Notes: generated by a model from the sequence alone, not told the origin. Counted from the first letter of the stretch, positions 1 to 7,258 are shown. The stretch is 12,891 bases of DNA from Angelakisella sp. (GCA_022795575.1 JAAWGY010000038.1:1-12891), one strand, 5' to 3'. A program made the numbers and translations.

Positions 1-10
1 CTGACAAGGT

Positions 11-98
11 GCCTCCGGCGGATCTGATTCCCTGCGGGGGGATTCCCTCCCTTCGGTCGGGTGGGGCCTCCGGCGGATTTTGATTCCCTGCGGGGGGA
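11..98. repeat. Short direct repeat, two copies of about 32 bp
   Basis: Two near-identical units lie at 11-42 and 66-98. Each begins GCCTCCGGCGGAT and ends TGATTCCCTGCGGGGGGA, and they differ by about one inserted base in the middle. Each unit contains a small CCC-TGC-GGG hairpin. The 23 bases between them (CTCCC...GGTGGGG) can also pair. This looks like intergenic repeat DNA rather than coding sequence. I see no gene in 1-299. Confidence 0.6.
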
Positions 99-146
99 GA
101 GGGACGGGTAGGCTTGCTGGTTTGTGGCTATGCTTGTTTGTTGGGA

Positions 147-180
147 CAGGCACATTTTGAGACCACCTGCCCAAAAGCCT
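147..180 (-). repeat. Partial copy (C) of a dispersed intergenic repeat
   Basis: Read on the minus strand, this 34-base stretch runs AGGCTTTTGGGC...TCAAAATGTGCCTG. It aligns without gaps to 12629-12662, matching at about 27 of 34 positions by eye, and it also matches the start of the copy at 3943. Beyond CCTG it reads TCCCA, which resembles a later part of the full copy (CCTGTCCCACAGG). It may therefore be an internally deleted member. Confidence 0.55.
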
Positions 181-230
181 TACCCACAGCAGCCAGAATC
201 CCTTGAGCCACCCATCCCCCAACAAACCAA

Positions 231-272
231 ACCAAAAAAGGAAAAGGGCCAGCCCATTCAGAGGCCGGCCCT
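231..272 (-). terminator. Rho-independent terminator of the five-gene redox operon
   Basis: On the minus strand a stem GGGCCGGCC / GGCTGGCCC (one G-T pair) with a short loop is followed by TTTTCCTTTTTT. It lies about 28 bases past the TGA at 300-302 of the DAO-family gene, the last gene of the operon. Confidence 0.8.
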
Positions 273-299
273 AATCTATGCCGCTTCTAACCTTACTTG

Positions 300-1481
300 T
301 CAGCTCGTTTGCAGTTGGAACCGCCCCGGGTCAAAGGAACCCGCCGCCGGGATGTCCGACCTTCCGTCACAGATCAGCTGGGAAACCAGCAGCCCGGAGG
401 CCGGGGCCAGACAGATGCCGTCCCCCTCGTGGCCGGCGGCCAGGAAGAGCCCCGGGGCCTCCTTGACGTAGCCGATGAGGGGCTTGGAATCGGGGGGATA
501 GGGCCGTACCCCGCCCATGGTGCGGATGATCCGCATCCCCCGCAGGCCCGGCATCAGCCGCAACGCGTTGGCCAGTACCTCCTGTAGCCCCTCGTAGCTG
601 TTGCCGGTGTCGTACCCCACAAACTCCCGGGTGGCGCCAAAGAGGATGTTACCCTTTTGGGACTGGGTAAGGGAGATGCCCACCCCCAGCTTGGCCATCC
701 GGGAGGTGTCGTTTGCCAGGGAGGCGGGGTTGTGCTTGGCCACGATGTACCGGGCGTTGAGGACGCAGTGGCGGACAAAGGGGGCCACCGCCTCGGTGAT
801 GTACACCTGCCCCCGCCGGGGCTTGATGGGCAGCTCCAGCCCTGCCATCCGGCCGATGACGGGGACCCAGGCCCCGGCGGCGTTTACCACCGTGTCGGCG
901 TATAGCCGCTCCCCGGGGACCTCCACCCCCACCACCCGGTCCCCCTCCCGGATGAGACCGGTGACAGGGGTGTAGGGGCGGATTTCCGCCCCCAGCCGGG
1001 CGGCGGCGTCGGTGTAGGCCAGGTTCATTTTGAAGGGGTTTACCTCCCCGTCCACCGGGCAGTAGGTGGAGCCGGTGATGATGCCGTCGTTCACCCCCGG
1101 CTGGCGCCCTTTGGCCTCGGCAGGGGAGAGGAGCTCCACCGGCAGGCCCAGCTCCCGCTGCTTTTGGGTGATGCCCTCCATGATCCGCAGCTCCTCCTGG
1201 CTCTCGATGAGGATCATAGCCCCCTTTTGGTGGTACTCGATGTCCACCCCTAACTCCCGGGAAAGCCCCTTGTAGAGCTCCACGCTGTACAGCGCCAGGG
1301 TCAGGTGCTCGTTGGGGGCCTTGGACTGGGGGATGACCATCTGGTCGCAGGAGCCGCTGGCCCCGGCGCTGAAGTAGTCCCGCTCCAGCTGGATTACCCT
1401 TTTGCCGCGCTTGGCAAGGTAGTAGGCGGAGGCGCTGCCGATGACCCCGCCGCCGATGATGATGACGTCAGCTCTCTTCAT
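300..1481 (-). CDS. DAO-family FAD-dependent oxidoreductase (HcnC/sarcosine oxidase beta-like catalytic subunit)
   Basis: This 393-residue flavoprotein of the D-amino-acid oxidase/glycine oxidase family probably oxidises the amine or imino-acid substrate of the complex. The N-terminal Rossmann motif GGGVIG is at residues 10-15, an ELERD-type ribose-binding acid follows about 20 residues later, and the C-terminal FAD motif GHEGDGI is near residue 350. The protein ends in FDPGRF, as is usual for the family. There is no signal peptide or membrane segment, so it is cytoplasmic. AAAGGAGG (1488-1495) abuts an ATG at 1487 but sits six bases before the ATG at 1481, so 1481 is preferred. It overlaps the upstream BFD-like gene by 14 bases and is last in the operon. 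HcnC, hydroxyproline dehydrogenase and the archaeal proline dehydrogenase beta subunit are family relatives. The substrate is unknown. Confidence 0.85.
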   Translation of the reverse strand: MKRADVIIIGGGVIGSASAYYLAKRGKRVIQLERDYFSAGASGSCDQMVIPQSKAPNEHLTLALYSVELYKGLSRELGVDIEYHQKGAMILIESQEELRIMEGITQKQRELGLPVELLSPAEAKGRQPGVNDGIITGSTYCPVDGEVNPFKMNLAYTDAAARLGAEIRPYTPVTGLIREGDRVVGVEVPGERLYADTVVNAAGAWVPVIGRMAGLELPIKPRRGQVYITEAVAPFVRHCVLNARYIVAKHNPASLANDTSRMAKLGVGISLTQSQKGNILFGATREFVGYDTGNSYEGLQEVLANALRLMPGLRGMRIIRTMGGVRPYPPDSKPLIGYVKEAPGLFLAAGHEGDGICLAPASGLLVSQLICDGRSDIPAAGSFDPGRFQLQTS

Positions 1482-1782
1482 GGCCATCCTCCTTTTGCTC
1501 CGTTGGGGCGTCCGCCGCCAGCTCCCCGATGCCTACGGTGCGCACCGGGAAGCGGTAGGGGCTGTGCTTCTGGCAGGCCAGGGAGGGGTCCGCCTTGCCC
1601 TCCCGGAGCATCCGCTCGATGTTCCGGCGGCAGGTCATCCCCTGGCAGACGCCCATCCCCGCCCCGGTGCGCACCTTGACGGCGGTAAGGGTTTTGGCCC
1701 CCTGGGCGATGGCCTCCTCGATTTCGGCCAGCGTGACCTCCTCGCAGCGGCAGATGTAGATGTTCTCCTTGTTCTCGATCAT
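1468..1782 (-). CDS. BFD-like [2Fe-2S]-binding small subunit
   Basis: A 104-residue protein with cysteines at 11, 13, 46 and 51, giving C-x-C-x32-C-x4-C. This is the signature of the bacterioferritin-associated ferredoxin-like [2Fe-2S] fold (Fer2_BFD). In HcnB and octopine oxidase relatives this domain is normally fused to the C terminus of the NAD/FAD subunit; here it is a free-standing gene. It should pass electrons between the flavin subunits. The start ATG (1780-1782) overlaps the stop of the ferredoxin gene as ATGA, and a GAGGGGGTG ribosome site lies about eight bases upstream. Its 3' end overlaps the DAO gene. The longer open frame to 2424 in the same frame is only read-through of the neighbouring genes. 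The family call is firm; the redox partner is inferred from the operon. Confidence 0.88.
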   Translation of the reverse strand: MIENKENIYICRCEEVTLAEIEEAIAQGAKTLTAVKVRTGAGMGVCQGMTCRRNIERMLREGKADPSLACQKHSPYRFPVRTVGIGELAADAPTEQKEDGHEES

Positions 1783-2288
1783 TTCGCCGCACCCCCTCTC
1801 TCGATGGTCCGCACCGCCATACAGTGGGCCTTGGGGACCTCCACCGTTACCACGGCGGTGTGGTCGTAGACGGTGGGGGTGAGAACTCGTTTTACCACCC
1901 CGTGGGTGAGATAGGCCCCATCCCGCCCGGCGCAGGGCAGGGTGTCCCCCACGGCGGGGAGGGGCAGGTACTCGTAGGGGAAGCTCACCAGGGAGGTGGA
2001 CTCGGTGTAGTTTTTGTGCACCACAAAGATGGCAAGCCCCGGGCACTTGGGGATGCAGAGGCCGCAGCCGGTGCACACCTCCCCCCGGAGGGACGGCAGC
2101 GCGGTAATCACCGGTGCCACCGTGATGGCCCCCTGGGGGCAGGCCCGGCAGCAGGGGTTGCAGGGGATCTCCTGGGCGCACTCGATGACAGCCACCGGTC
2201 CCTCCTCCATCCGCTGGGGATCCGGCACCCCCGGCAGGGCGTTTAGCAGCTCCGGCGTCAGCAGGCCGGCGCAGATTGCTTCGTTCAT
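1779..2288 (-). CDS. Double [4Fe-4S] ferredoxin-like electron-transfer subunit
   Basis: A 169-residue protein with a ferredoxin core. Residues 72-82 hold a classic C-x2-C-x2-C-x3-CP motif (C72, C75, C78, C82). Residues 37-50 hold a looser C-x5-C-x2-C-x3-CP set (C37, C43, C46, C50, with an extra C47). Together they can ligate two [4Fe-4S] clusters in the usual crossed pattern. The C-terminal half (about 95-169) is beta-rich with no further clusters and may bind a partner subunit. GGAAGGAGG lies seven bases before the ATG. It overlaps by four bases (ATGA) with both the upstream oxidoreductase gene and the downstream BFD-like gene, which implies translational coupling. Small ferredoxin subunits like this occur in the heterotetrameric archaeal proline dehydrogenase. 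I infer that it wires this complex internally or to an external acceptor. Confidence 0.82.
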   Translation of the reverse strand: MNEAICAGLLTPELLNALPGVPDPQRMEEGPVAVIECAQEIPCNPCCRACPQGAITVAPVITALPSLRGEVCTGCGLCIPKCPGLAIFVVHKNYTESTSLVSFPYEYLPLPAVGDTLPCAGRDGAYLTHGVVKRVLTPTVYDHTAVVTVEVPKAHCMAVRTIERGGAAK

Positions 2289-3388
2289 ATCGCTGCCTCC
2301 TTCCCAAACTGGGCCAGAATGGCCTCCTTGGCGGTAAACCGCTTGGCACCGAAGGTCCCGGCCCGGAGCGCGGCAAGGCTTTCCCGCACCGCTGCCTTTT
2401 TGGCCGGGGCGTCTGCCGTGCCAAGGCCCAAGCTCTCGGCGGCGGCGATGCCGGCCAGCCGGCCCTCCTCGATGGCGGTGCTGGCCTCCTCCACCCCGGC
2501 GATGTCCCCGGCCACGTAGTAGCGGGGGTTGGTGGTGCGCATATCCGGGTTGTGGACCGGCACGGTGCCGCCCAACACCGGGCTTTCGGTAAGGGCGCAC
2601 CCCGCCAGGGCGGCCAGCTCCACCATGGGGGTGAGGCCCACTGCCATACAAAGGGTGTCCGCCTCCACCGTCTTCAGGGAGCCCTCCACCTTTTGGAAGC
2701 GCTCATCCAGGGCGGCAAGCTCCACCTGCTCCACCCGGTCCTGGCCCAGGGCGCGGTGGACGGTGTGGGAGAGGTAGACCGGCACCCCGGCCCGCCGGAG
2801 CTTGGCGGCGTGGACGGCGTAGCCCCCGATGGCGGGGCCGGCCTCCACCAGGGCGGCGATTTGGGCGCCCGCCTGCATCAGCTGGTAGCAGATGATAAGC
2901 CCCACGTTGCCGGAGCCCACCATCACCACCCGTTGCCCCGGTAGCACCCGGTGCTCGTTGATAAAGGTTTGGGCCGCTCCGGCGGTCATCACCCCGGGGA
3001 GGGTGGAGCCCTCAAAGGCAAGGCAGTTTTCGGTGGCGCCGGCGGCTAACACCACCCGGTCCGCCAGGATGCTTTTTGCCCCCTGGCTGCTGCCATAGAC
3101 CACCCGTCCGTCGGGGTAGACGCCATAGACCGGCCAGCCCAGCTTCACCTCTGCCCCGCTGGCCTGGGTTTCGGCCAGCAGCTGCCGGCCGATCTCCACC
3201 CCCCGGGTGCCGGCCTTGTGGGCCTCGGAGCCAAAGAACTTGTGGATCTGCTTAAAGAGCTGCCCGCCGGGCTTTTGGTTTTCGTCGATGAGCAGCACCC
3301 GGGCCCCCGCCCGGCTGGCCTCGATGGCGGCGGAGAGCCCGGCGGGACCGGCGCCAACCACGGCGATCAGCGGCTTTTTTTCAGTCAT
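2285..3388 (-). CDS. NAD(P)/FAD-dependent oxidoreductase (HcnB-like alpha subunit)
   Basis: A 367-residue protein of the pyridine-nucleotide-disulphide oxidoreductase (Pyr_redox_2) fold. The first dinucleotide motif, GAGPAG, is at residues 12-17. It is followed by IDENQKPGGQL, typical of HcnB/sarcosine-oxidase-alpha-like proteins. A second Rossmann motif, GSGNVG, is at 158-163, and the FAD-closing motif YYVAGDIAG is near 290-298. There are no C-x2-C redox disulphides. The C-terminal BFD domain found in fused relatives is absent and is encoded separately two genes downstream. It should exchange electrons between NAD(P)H and the iron-sulphur subunits. GAGGAGGAAA lies about ten bases before the ATG. 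The gene overlaps the upstream 2Fe-2S gene by eight bases. Cytoplasmic; substrate undetermined. Confidence 0.85.
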   Translation of the reverse strand: MTEKKPLIAVVGAGPAGLSAAIEASRAGARVLLIDENQKPGGQLFKQIHKFFGSEAHKAGTRGVEIGRQLLAETQASGAEVKLGWPVYGVYPDGRVVYGSSQGAKSILADRVVLAAGATENCLAFEGSTLPGVMTAGAAQTFINEHRVLPGQRVVMVGSGNVGLIICYQLMQAGAQIAALVEAGPAIGGYAVHAAKLRRAGVPVYLSHTVHRALGQDRVEQVELAALDERFQKVEGSLKTVEADTLCMAVGLTPMVELAALAGCALTESPVLGGTVPVHNPDMRTTNPRYYVAGDIAGVEEASTAIEEGRLAGIAAAESLGLGTADAPAKKAAVRESLAALRAGTFGAKRFTAKEAILAQFGKEAAI

Positions 3389-3698
3389 GGGCGGTTTCCT
3401 CCTCTCCCAAGCCGTACTGGGTGCGGACCTCCATACCCTCCCGCACCGGGGTGACGCAGGTGCGGGTATTGGGGACGCCGTCCACGATCATTTTGCAGTC
3501 ATTGCACCGGCCAATACCGCAGAAGATTCCTCGGGGCTGGCCGGTTTTGGCGGTATGGCGGAAGGTATGCACCCCGGCGGCCAGCAGCGCCGCGGCCACC
3601 GGCTCCCCGGTGACGGCGGGGATCTGCTTGCCGTCGAAGTAGATGTAGGTGTCCGGCTGGGGGGCCTCCCCCAAAATCGGATGGTTTTGGATTCGCAT
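3381..3698 (-). CDS. (2Fe-2S)-binding protein, HcnA-like small subunit
   Basis: A 105-residue plant-type [2Fe-2S] ferredoxin domain, first gene of the five-gene operon. C60, C65, C68 and C81 form C-x4-C-x2-C-x12-C, embedded in FCGIGRCNDC. This matches HcnA and the N-terminal domain of sarcosine oxidase alpha (Fer2_4). The preceding stretch YFDGKQIPAVTGEPVAAALLAAG is the usual beta-grasp start of the family. An in-frame ATG farther upstream (3776) would add 26 residues unlike the family. The ATG at 3696-3698 has GGAGGTG four bases upstream and is preferred. It overlaps the next gene by eight bases. Confidence 0.87.
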   Translation of the reverse strand: MRIQNHPILGEAPQPDTYIYFDGKQIPAVTGEPVAAALLAAGVHTFRHTAKTGQPRGIFCGIGRCNDCKMIVDGVPNTRTCVTPVREGMEVRTQYGLGEEETAHD

Positions 3699-3822
3699 AA
3701 AGCACCTCCCGGTTTTTTTGGTTGTTTGCTGTAAAAAAGGACAGACTCCGTGCTCCCTGTCAAGGCTCCTGCGCAAAGGCAGCCGTGGGTCAGGGAAATG
3801 AGTCTGTCATTTCGTTGTTATC

Positions 3823-3828
3823 ATTATA
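3823..3828 (-). promoter_or_regulatory. Candidate -10 box for the redox operon
   Basis: A perfect TATAAT on the minus strand lies about 125 bases upstream of the first gene. At the 17-base spacing the -35 position reads CAGAAA, a poor match, so expression may need an activator or be weak. No regulator gene is nearby. Confidence 0.4.
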
Positions 3829-3942
3829 CGGGAGCTTCTGTTGGATTTCTGTATCGGATGCTACCGGCTTGTGCCAAAAAAACGGCGTTGGTTTTGTGCG
3901 ATGTGCTGAAGGGGGTGCTGTGGATGGGGTTGGGGAGAGGGA

Positions 3943-4063
3943 GGGCTTTTTAGGCCCGTCTGCTCAAAATGCGCCTGCCGCCTGCCGGAACACGAAGCAG
4001 CTTATCCTACAGGTTGTGCCCGCCCGGGGTGGCCCGGGCGGGCACAACCTGTGGGACAGGCGT
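3943..4063 (+). repeat. Dispersed intergenic repeat, copy A, with an 18-bp perfect palindrome
   Basis: Bases 3943-4028 align to 12629-12713, about 80 percent identical by eye over the ungapped portion. Landmarks are GGGCTTTT, AAAATGCGCCTG, CGAAGC, ACAGG and GTGCCCGCCCGGG. The second half, 4033-4063, is the inverse complement of the inner part, giving perfect 18-base arms (4011-4028 and 4033-4050) around a GTGG loop. Pairing continues imperfectly outward to about 4005/4056. It sits between the promoter region of the redox operon and the 3' end of the amidase gene. It could stop transcription from the right, but there is no U-tract. The rest of 3699-4120 holds only the -10 candidate; I see no gene there. 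Confidence 0.7.
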
Positions 4064-4120
4064 ACCGTTTGACCAAAACCCTCTTCGTCCGGAAAACCAC
4101 CCAATGCCTACAGCCCACCG

Positions 4121-6919
4121 CTACCCCACAATATCCACAACAGCCTCTGCCACGCCACAGGCCGTTTTCAAAATGGTCAGCCGGTCAATACATTCCTCGT
4201 ACTCCAGCGGATTCACCATAAACCCAACCTCCAGCAGCACCGCCGGATTAGCCGTCTGCCGGGTGACATAGTACCGCGCCTGCTCCGGCTCAGTACCCGG
4301 CCTTCCAATAAGCCCCGGTAGCCGGTCCATCAGCGCCTGGGCAAAAGGCCGGGACCCATCCTCAAAGTAGTAGCACTCCATCCGCCGCGCCCGGTTCATA
4401 TCGCCGGTAAGCACCCCGCTGTTGTGGTGGATGGAAAGGAAAATGTCCGGATAGATGGCAGTAGACGCGTCCACCCGGTCAAAAAGGGAAAGCTGGCTGT
4501 CATCCCCCCGGGTAAGCCTCACCTGTGCCCCCAGTTGCTCCAGCCGGAACCGCACCGCCTGGGTAACTGCCAGGTTCACCTGGGATTCGGCCGGCCCGGC
4601 CCTCCCGGCTACCCCCATAGCCCCAGGATCGCTGCCCCCGTGCCCCGGATCCAGCAGTACCGTCACCCCGCTGAGGGGACGGGCAAAGCTTCCCCCGGCC
4701 TGGGGGGCGGGCTTGAGGTAGAGGCAGGTATTGCCGTCCCGGTAGTAGAGGTCGTAGCCCCATAGCTGCCCCGCCGGGTTGAGGGACAGGGTGATCCGGG
4801 TCCCCCCGGTGATGGCCTCGGCAGCCGCGCTTTGAACAAAGCTGTTTGCCAGCTGGGAAAGCCCTCCCACCTCGCCGATCCCCAGGCAGTCCAGGGTCAG
4901 CGTGTCCCCGCTGCGGCTGGTGAGGACGGCTGGCGTTCCCGGACCAAGGGTGATGACAACGCTGCCGTCCTCCTGGAGAGCGTTGGAGAGGCAGTCCAGC
5001 CTGCCGGGCAGCTCCGGCTTGCCCTCCAGCACCCGGACCATGGGGCCCAGGGAGGGGGTGCCGGCCAGGATGTAGCCGCTGCCCCGGAGCTTGTAGGCCA
5101 TGGTGATGACGCCGCTGCGGCTGGTGCGGACCGCCTTTTCCACCTGGACCACCGCCCCGGGCTTGAGGGTGCCCAGCATCGAGTCGTCGTTATCCGGGTC
5201 GGAGAGCACCGAGGAGAGCTGCCCGATGTTTTCCACCACCAGCGGGACGTTTCGCCCCGCCACATAGACCTCCCCCTGGGACTGGTGGCTGCTCTCCGCC
5301 CCGTTGTAGCTGAGGCGGTAGGTCACTGAGCCCAGCCGGGTGGTGGAATCCGGGTCGTAATCCCCGGGGTTTAGGGTGAGGGTGCCCCGGTAGGCCACCG
5401 GAGCGCCCTTTTCGGCCTGGGCCGACTGGCTTAGGGTGACGCTTTTGCCGTAGAGCTGGGCGGTTACGGTGCCGCCGGCAGGGGCCATACAGGAGAGTGT
5501 CAGCTGGGCGTCACTGTCCACCCCGCAGGCAAACCGGGGGAAGACGCTGCCTTCGGTGATATCGCTGATGGCCGCCGCGGGGCCGGGGGTGTAACGGCGC
5601 ACCGTTACCCGGGCCGTCTCCTCCCCCTGGCGGAGGGTGAAGGTGTTCTCGCCCATCTCCAGCTTGGCCAGCGCCCCCCAGGTGCCCCCCGCGGTGGTCC
5701 GGACTACCTCCTCCCCGTCCAGTGTCAGGGGCTGGCCGGGGTCAGAGGTCCCCATCAAAAAGACGGCGGTATCTGTCACCGACACGTCCCCGGCGGGGTA
5801 GGTGACGGCCAGGGTGGACGGCAGGGGGAAATCCAGCTCCGGCAGGGGGATGGCGGGGGAGGCAAGGTACCCCGCCAGCGTTTCGGTCCGGACCGGATCG
5901 GCGCTGAGGGGGCCGTAGTGCTCCAGCAGGGTGCCGGAGACACCGGGCCCGGTGGCGCTGAGGAGCAGCTGCCAGCAAAGCTCCTCCGGCTCCTCCCCGC
6001 CGGGGGCGGCAGGGAGGGGGTTGGCGGTCATCAGCTTGCCGCAGCCCTCCGCCGCGCCGGCCCAAAGGTTCAGCAGCTGGGCGTACCCCTGCTCTCCTGC
6101 TGCCGGGGCGGCGGGGGCGGTGAGCCGGGGCACCGCCAGGTCGATGAGCTTTTCCTCCAGCAGCCCCCGGACCAGGTCCGGGCTGATTCCGGTCTGTGGC
6201 CGGTTCCCGTCAAAGAGCAGCCCCACCACCATCCCGGGGGCCTCCTTTTGTAGCTCCTGGCGGATCGCCTCCAGCACCCGGCGGGCCTCCTCCTGGTTCA
6301 GGCTGTCCAGCCCGGTAAGGAGGATGCCCCCCAGGGAATACTCCCGCCCCAACTCGGCGGTGGAGGCGGCCAGCAGCTCCAGCGTCCCCGCCTCCCGGAG
6401 GTCGAAGCTGCCGTTTGCCGCCGCCGCGCCGGTTTTGGCGGCCGCAGAGTTCAGCTGGGCCGGGGCGGCGCTAAGGTCCACCAAAGCGCAGACCTGCACC
6501 TGGCGTTGCCCGGCGGTGTCGCAGAGATGCTTCAGGGGGTCAAAGCTGCCCAGCGCCCCCTTGGCCCCGGACAGGGAGGGGTGGGGGTCAAAGTACCGGC
6601 TGCCGGAAAAGGCCATCCCCTGGGAGCGGGCCTCAAAAAAGATGGTGTTAAACCGGGCGCCGTCGGCAAACTGGACCATCCGGTCCAGCTCGGACCGGAG
6701 CGCCTCCTCCCCCAGGCCGCTTTGGGAGGGGAAGTCCCCGCCCTCCCCGGTGGTCACAGAAAAACCGGTAAGCTCCCCCAAAAAGCCCATGGAGCTTAGC
6801 ATCTCCCCCCGCTTCTCCGGTTCCTCCCCGGCCAGCCAGAAGACCAGTCCGCAAGCCACGGCGGCTAAAATCAGCAGGGGGAGCAGCAGCTGGGCAAGGT
6901 GGTTCCGGTATCGTTTCAT
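4121..6919 (-). CDS. Exported GHL10-like/N-acetylmuramoyl-L-alanine amidase fusion protein
   Basis: A 932-residue multidomain cell-wall protein. Residues 10-30 form a signal anchor after a basic start (MKRYRNH). Residues 50-340 resemble the GHL10 (DUF187/YngK-type) glycoside-hydrolase-like barrel, with NTIFFEARSQG near 91-101 and the FDP repeat after it. About 370-445 looks like a bacterial Ig-like module, 560-630 like an SH3-type beta domain and 635-740 like an AMIN-type beta domain; these three are weaker calls. Residues 751-932 are a complete Amidase_3 domain: DPGHGG (H760), E778, SIHHN (H831) as zinc ligands, and LLEVGF with catalytic E897. It should cleave the lactyl-peptide bond of peptidoglycan outside the membrane, and the GHL10 part may act on or bind glycan. 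AGAGAGGA lies about eight bases before the ATG. It probably follows the small-protein gene in one transcript. Confidence 0.85.
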   Translation of the reverse strand: MKRYRNHLAQLLLPLLILAAVACGLVFWLAGEEPEKRGEMLSSMGFLGELTGFSVTTGEGGDFPSQSGLGEEALRSELDRMVQFADGARFNTIFFEARSQGMAFSGSRYFDPHPSLSGAKGALGSFDPLKHLCDTAGQRQVQVCALVDLSAAPAQLNSAAAKTGAAAANGSFDLREAGTLELLAASTAELGREYSLGGILLTGLDSLNQEEARRVLEAIRQELQKEAPGMVVGLLFDGNRPQTGISPDLVRGLLEEKLIDLAVPRLTAPAAPAAGEQGYAQLLNLWAGAAEGCGKLMTANPLPAAPGGEEPEELCWQLLLSATGPGVSGTLLEHYGPLSADPVRTETLAGYLASPAIPLPELDFPLPSTLAVTYPAGDVSVTDTAVFLMGTSDPGQPLTLDGEEVVRTTAGGTWGALAKLEMGENTFTLRQGEETARVTVRRYTPGPAAAISDITEGSVFPRFACGVDSDAQLTLSCMAPAGGTVTAQLYGKSVTLSQSAQAEKGAPVAYRGTLTLNPGDYDPDSTTRLGSVTYRLSYNGAESSHQSQGEVYVAGRNVPLVVENIGQLSSVLSDPDNDDSMLGTLKPGAVVQVEKAVRTSRSGVITMAYKLRGSGYILAGTPSLGPMVRVLEGKPELPGRLDCLSNALQEDGSVVITLGPGTPAVLTSRSGDTLTLDCLGIGEVGGLSQLANSFVQSAAAEAITGGTRITLSLNPAGQLWGYDLYYRDGNTCLYLKPAPQAGGSFARPLSGVTVLLDPGHGGSDPGAMGVAGRAGPAESQVNLAVTQAVRFRLEQLGAQVRLTRGDDSQLSLFDRVDASTAIYPDIFLSIHHNSGVLTGDMNRARRMECYYFEDGSRPFAQALMDRLPGLIGRPGTEPEQARYYVTRQTANPAVLLEVGFMVNPLEYEECIDRLTILKTACGVAEAVVDIVG

Positions 6920-6949
6920 GGCAATGATCCTCTCTCTTTACAGGCTGTG

Positions 6950-6996
6950 CCCGGCGACGCAGGCCGGGGGCCGGCGGCAGGGGCTCTGCCACCGGC
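6950..6996 (-). other. Two GC-rich hairpins between the small protein and the amidase gene
   Basis: In the 117-base gap, two stems form on either strand: CCCGGC / GCCGGG (6950-6955 with 6963-6968), and an 11-bp stem of GCCGGCGGCAG (6970-6980) with CTGCCACCGGC (6986-6996), with one G-T pair on the minus strand. No U-tract follows, so simple termination is unlikely. They may tune read-through or RNA stability between the two genes. Confidence 0.45.
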
Positions 6997-7036
6997 TGCG
7001 GATGTCCTGCCGGACCGGGCAGCGGCACGCTTTTGG

Positions 7037-7258
7037 CTACAGGGTAAAATCGGAATGATGGTAGGCGGGCAGCTGGGGCTGCCGGGAGGGCACCCGCAGC
7101 AGGGGGTCGTACTGGAAGCGGCGGCAGGCGTAGTAGGGGGCCACCACCCCCTGCTGGATGCAAAGGATCATCCGCCCGTCGGTGCTCTCCCGGGCGTGGC
7201 GGCAGTAGCGGCAGGCGGGCTCGATAAAGCTGCCAAAGAGGGGCCTTTTTCCAAACAT
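7037..7258 (-). CDS. Small four-cysteine protein of unknown function
   Basis: A 73-residue protein with C16 and C19 (CRYC), C33 and C45, an arrangement that could bind one zinc or an iron-sulphur cluster. The segment ACRRFQYDPLLRVP resembles a short conserved Clostridia protein family with a C-[RK]-[KR]-F-x-YDPL-x-R-x-P ending, recalled from memory and not searched. GGAGGG lies ten bases before the ATG at 7256-7258. A longer in-frame ATG at 7318 lies on top of the promoter and lacks a ribosome site. There is no signal peptide or membrane segment. It shares its promoter with the downstream amidase fusion gene. Function unknown. Confidence 0.72.
   Translation of the reverse strand: MFGKRPLFGSFIEPACRYCRHARESTDGRMILCIQQGVVAPYYACRRFQYDPLLRVPSRQPQLPAYHHSDFTL

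Noticed and set aside
1..98. CRISPR array at the left edge
   Set aside because: Only two units, no uniform spacer, and no cas gene in the window.
1468..2424. A 318-codon open frame on the minus strand covering the ferredoxin and BFD genes
   Set aside because: Only its last 104 codons make a recognisable protein (the BFD-like subunit). The rest is arginine/proline-rich out-of-frame reading of the ferredoxin and oxidoreductase genes.
3864..3888. Sigma-54-like element (TTTGGCAC...TAGCAT on the minus strand) upstream of the redox operon
   Set aside because: The GG-to-GC spacing is 12 bases rather than the required 10, and the -12 half is poor. No activator gene is nearby.
4011..4050. Long palindrome as the intrinsic terminator of the amidase gene
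   Set aside because: On the minus strand the hairpin is followed by GTAGGATAAGC with no U-tract, so a classic intrinsic terminator is not supported; it is better described as part of the repeat.
5931..7058. A 375-codon plus-strand open frame opposite the amidase fusion gene
   Set aside because: It is serine/proline/arginine rich, with no domain or ribosome site, and runs through the start and 5' region of a clear minus-strand gene.
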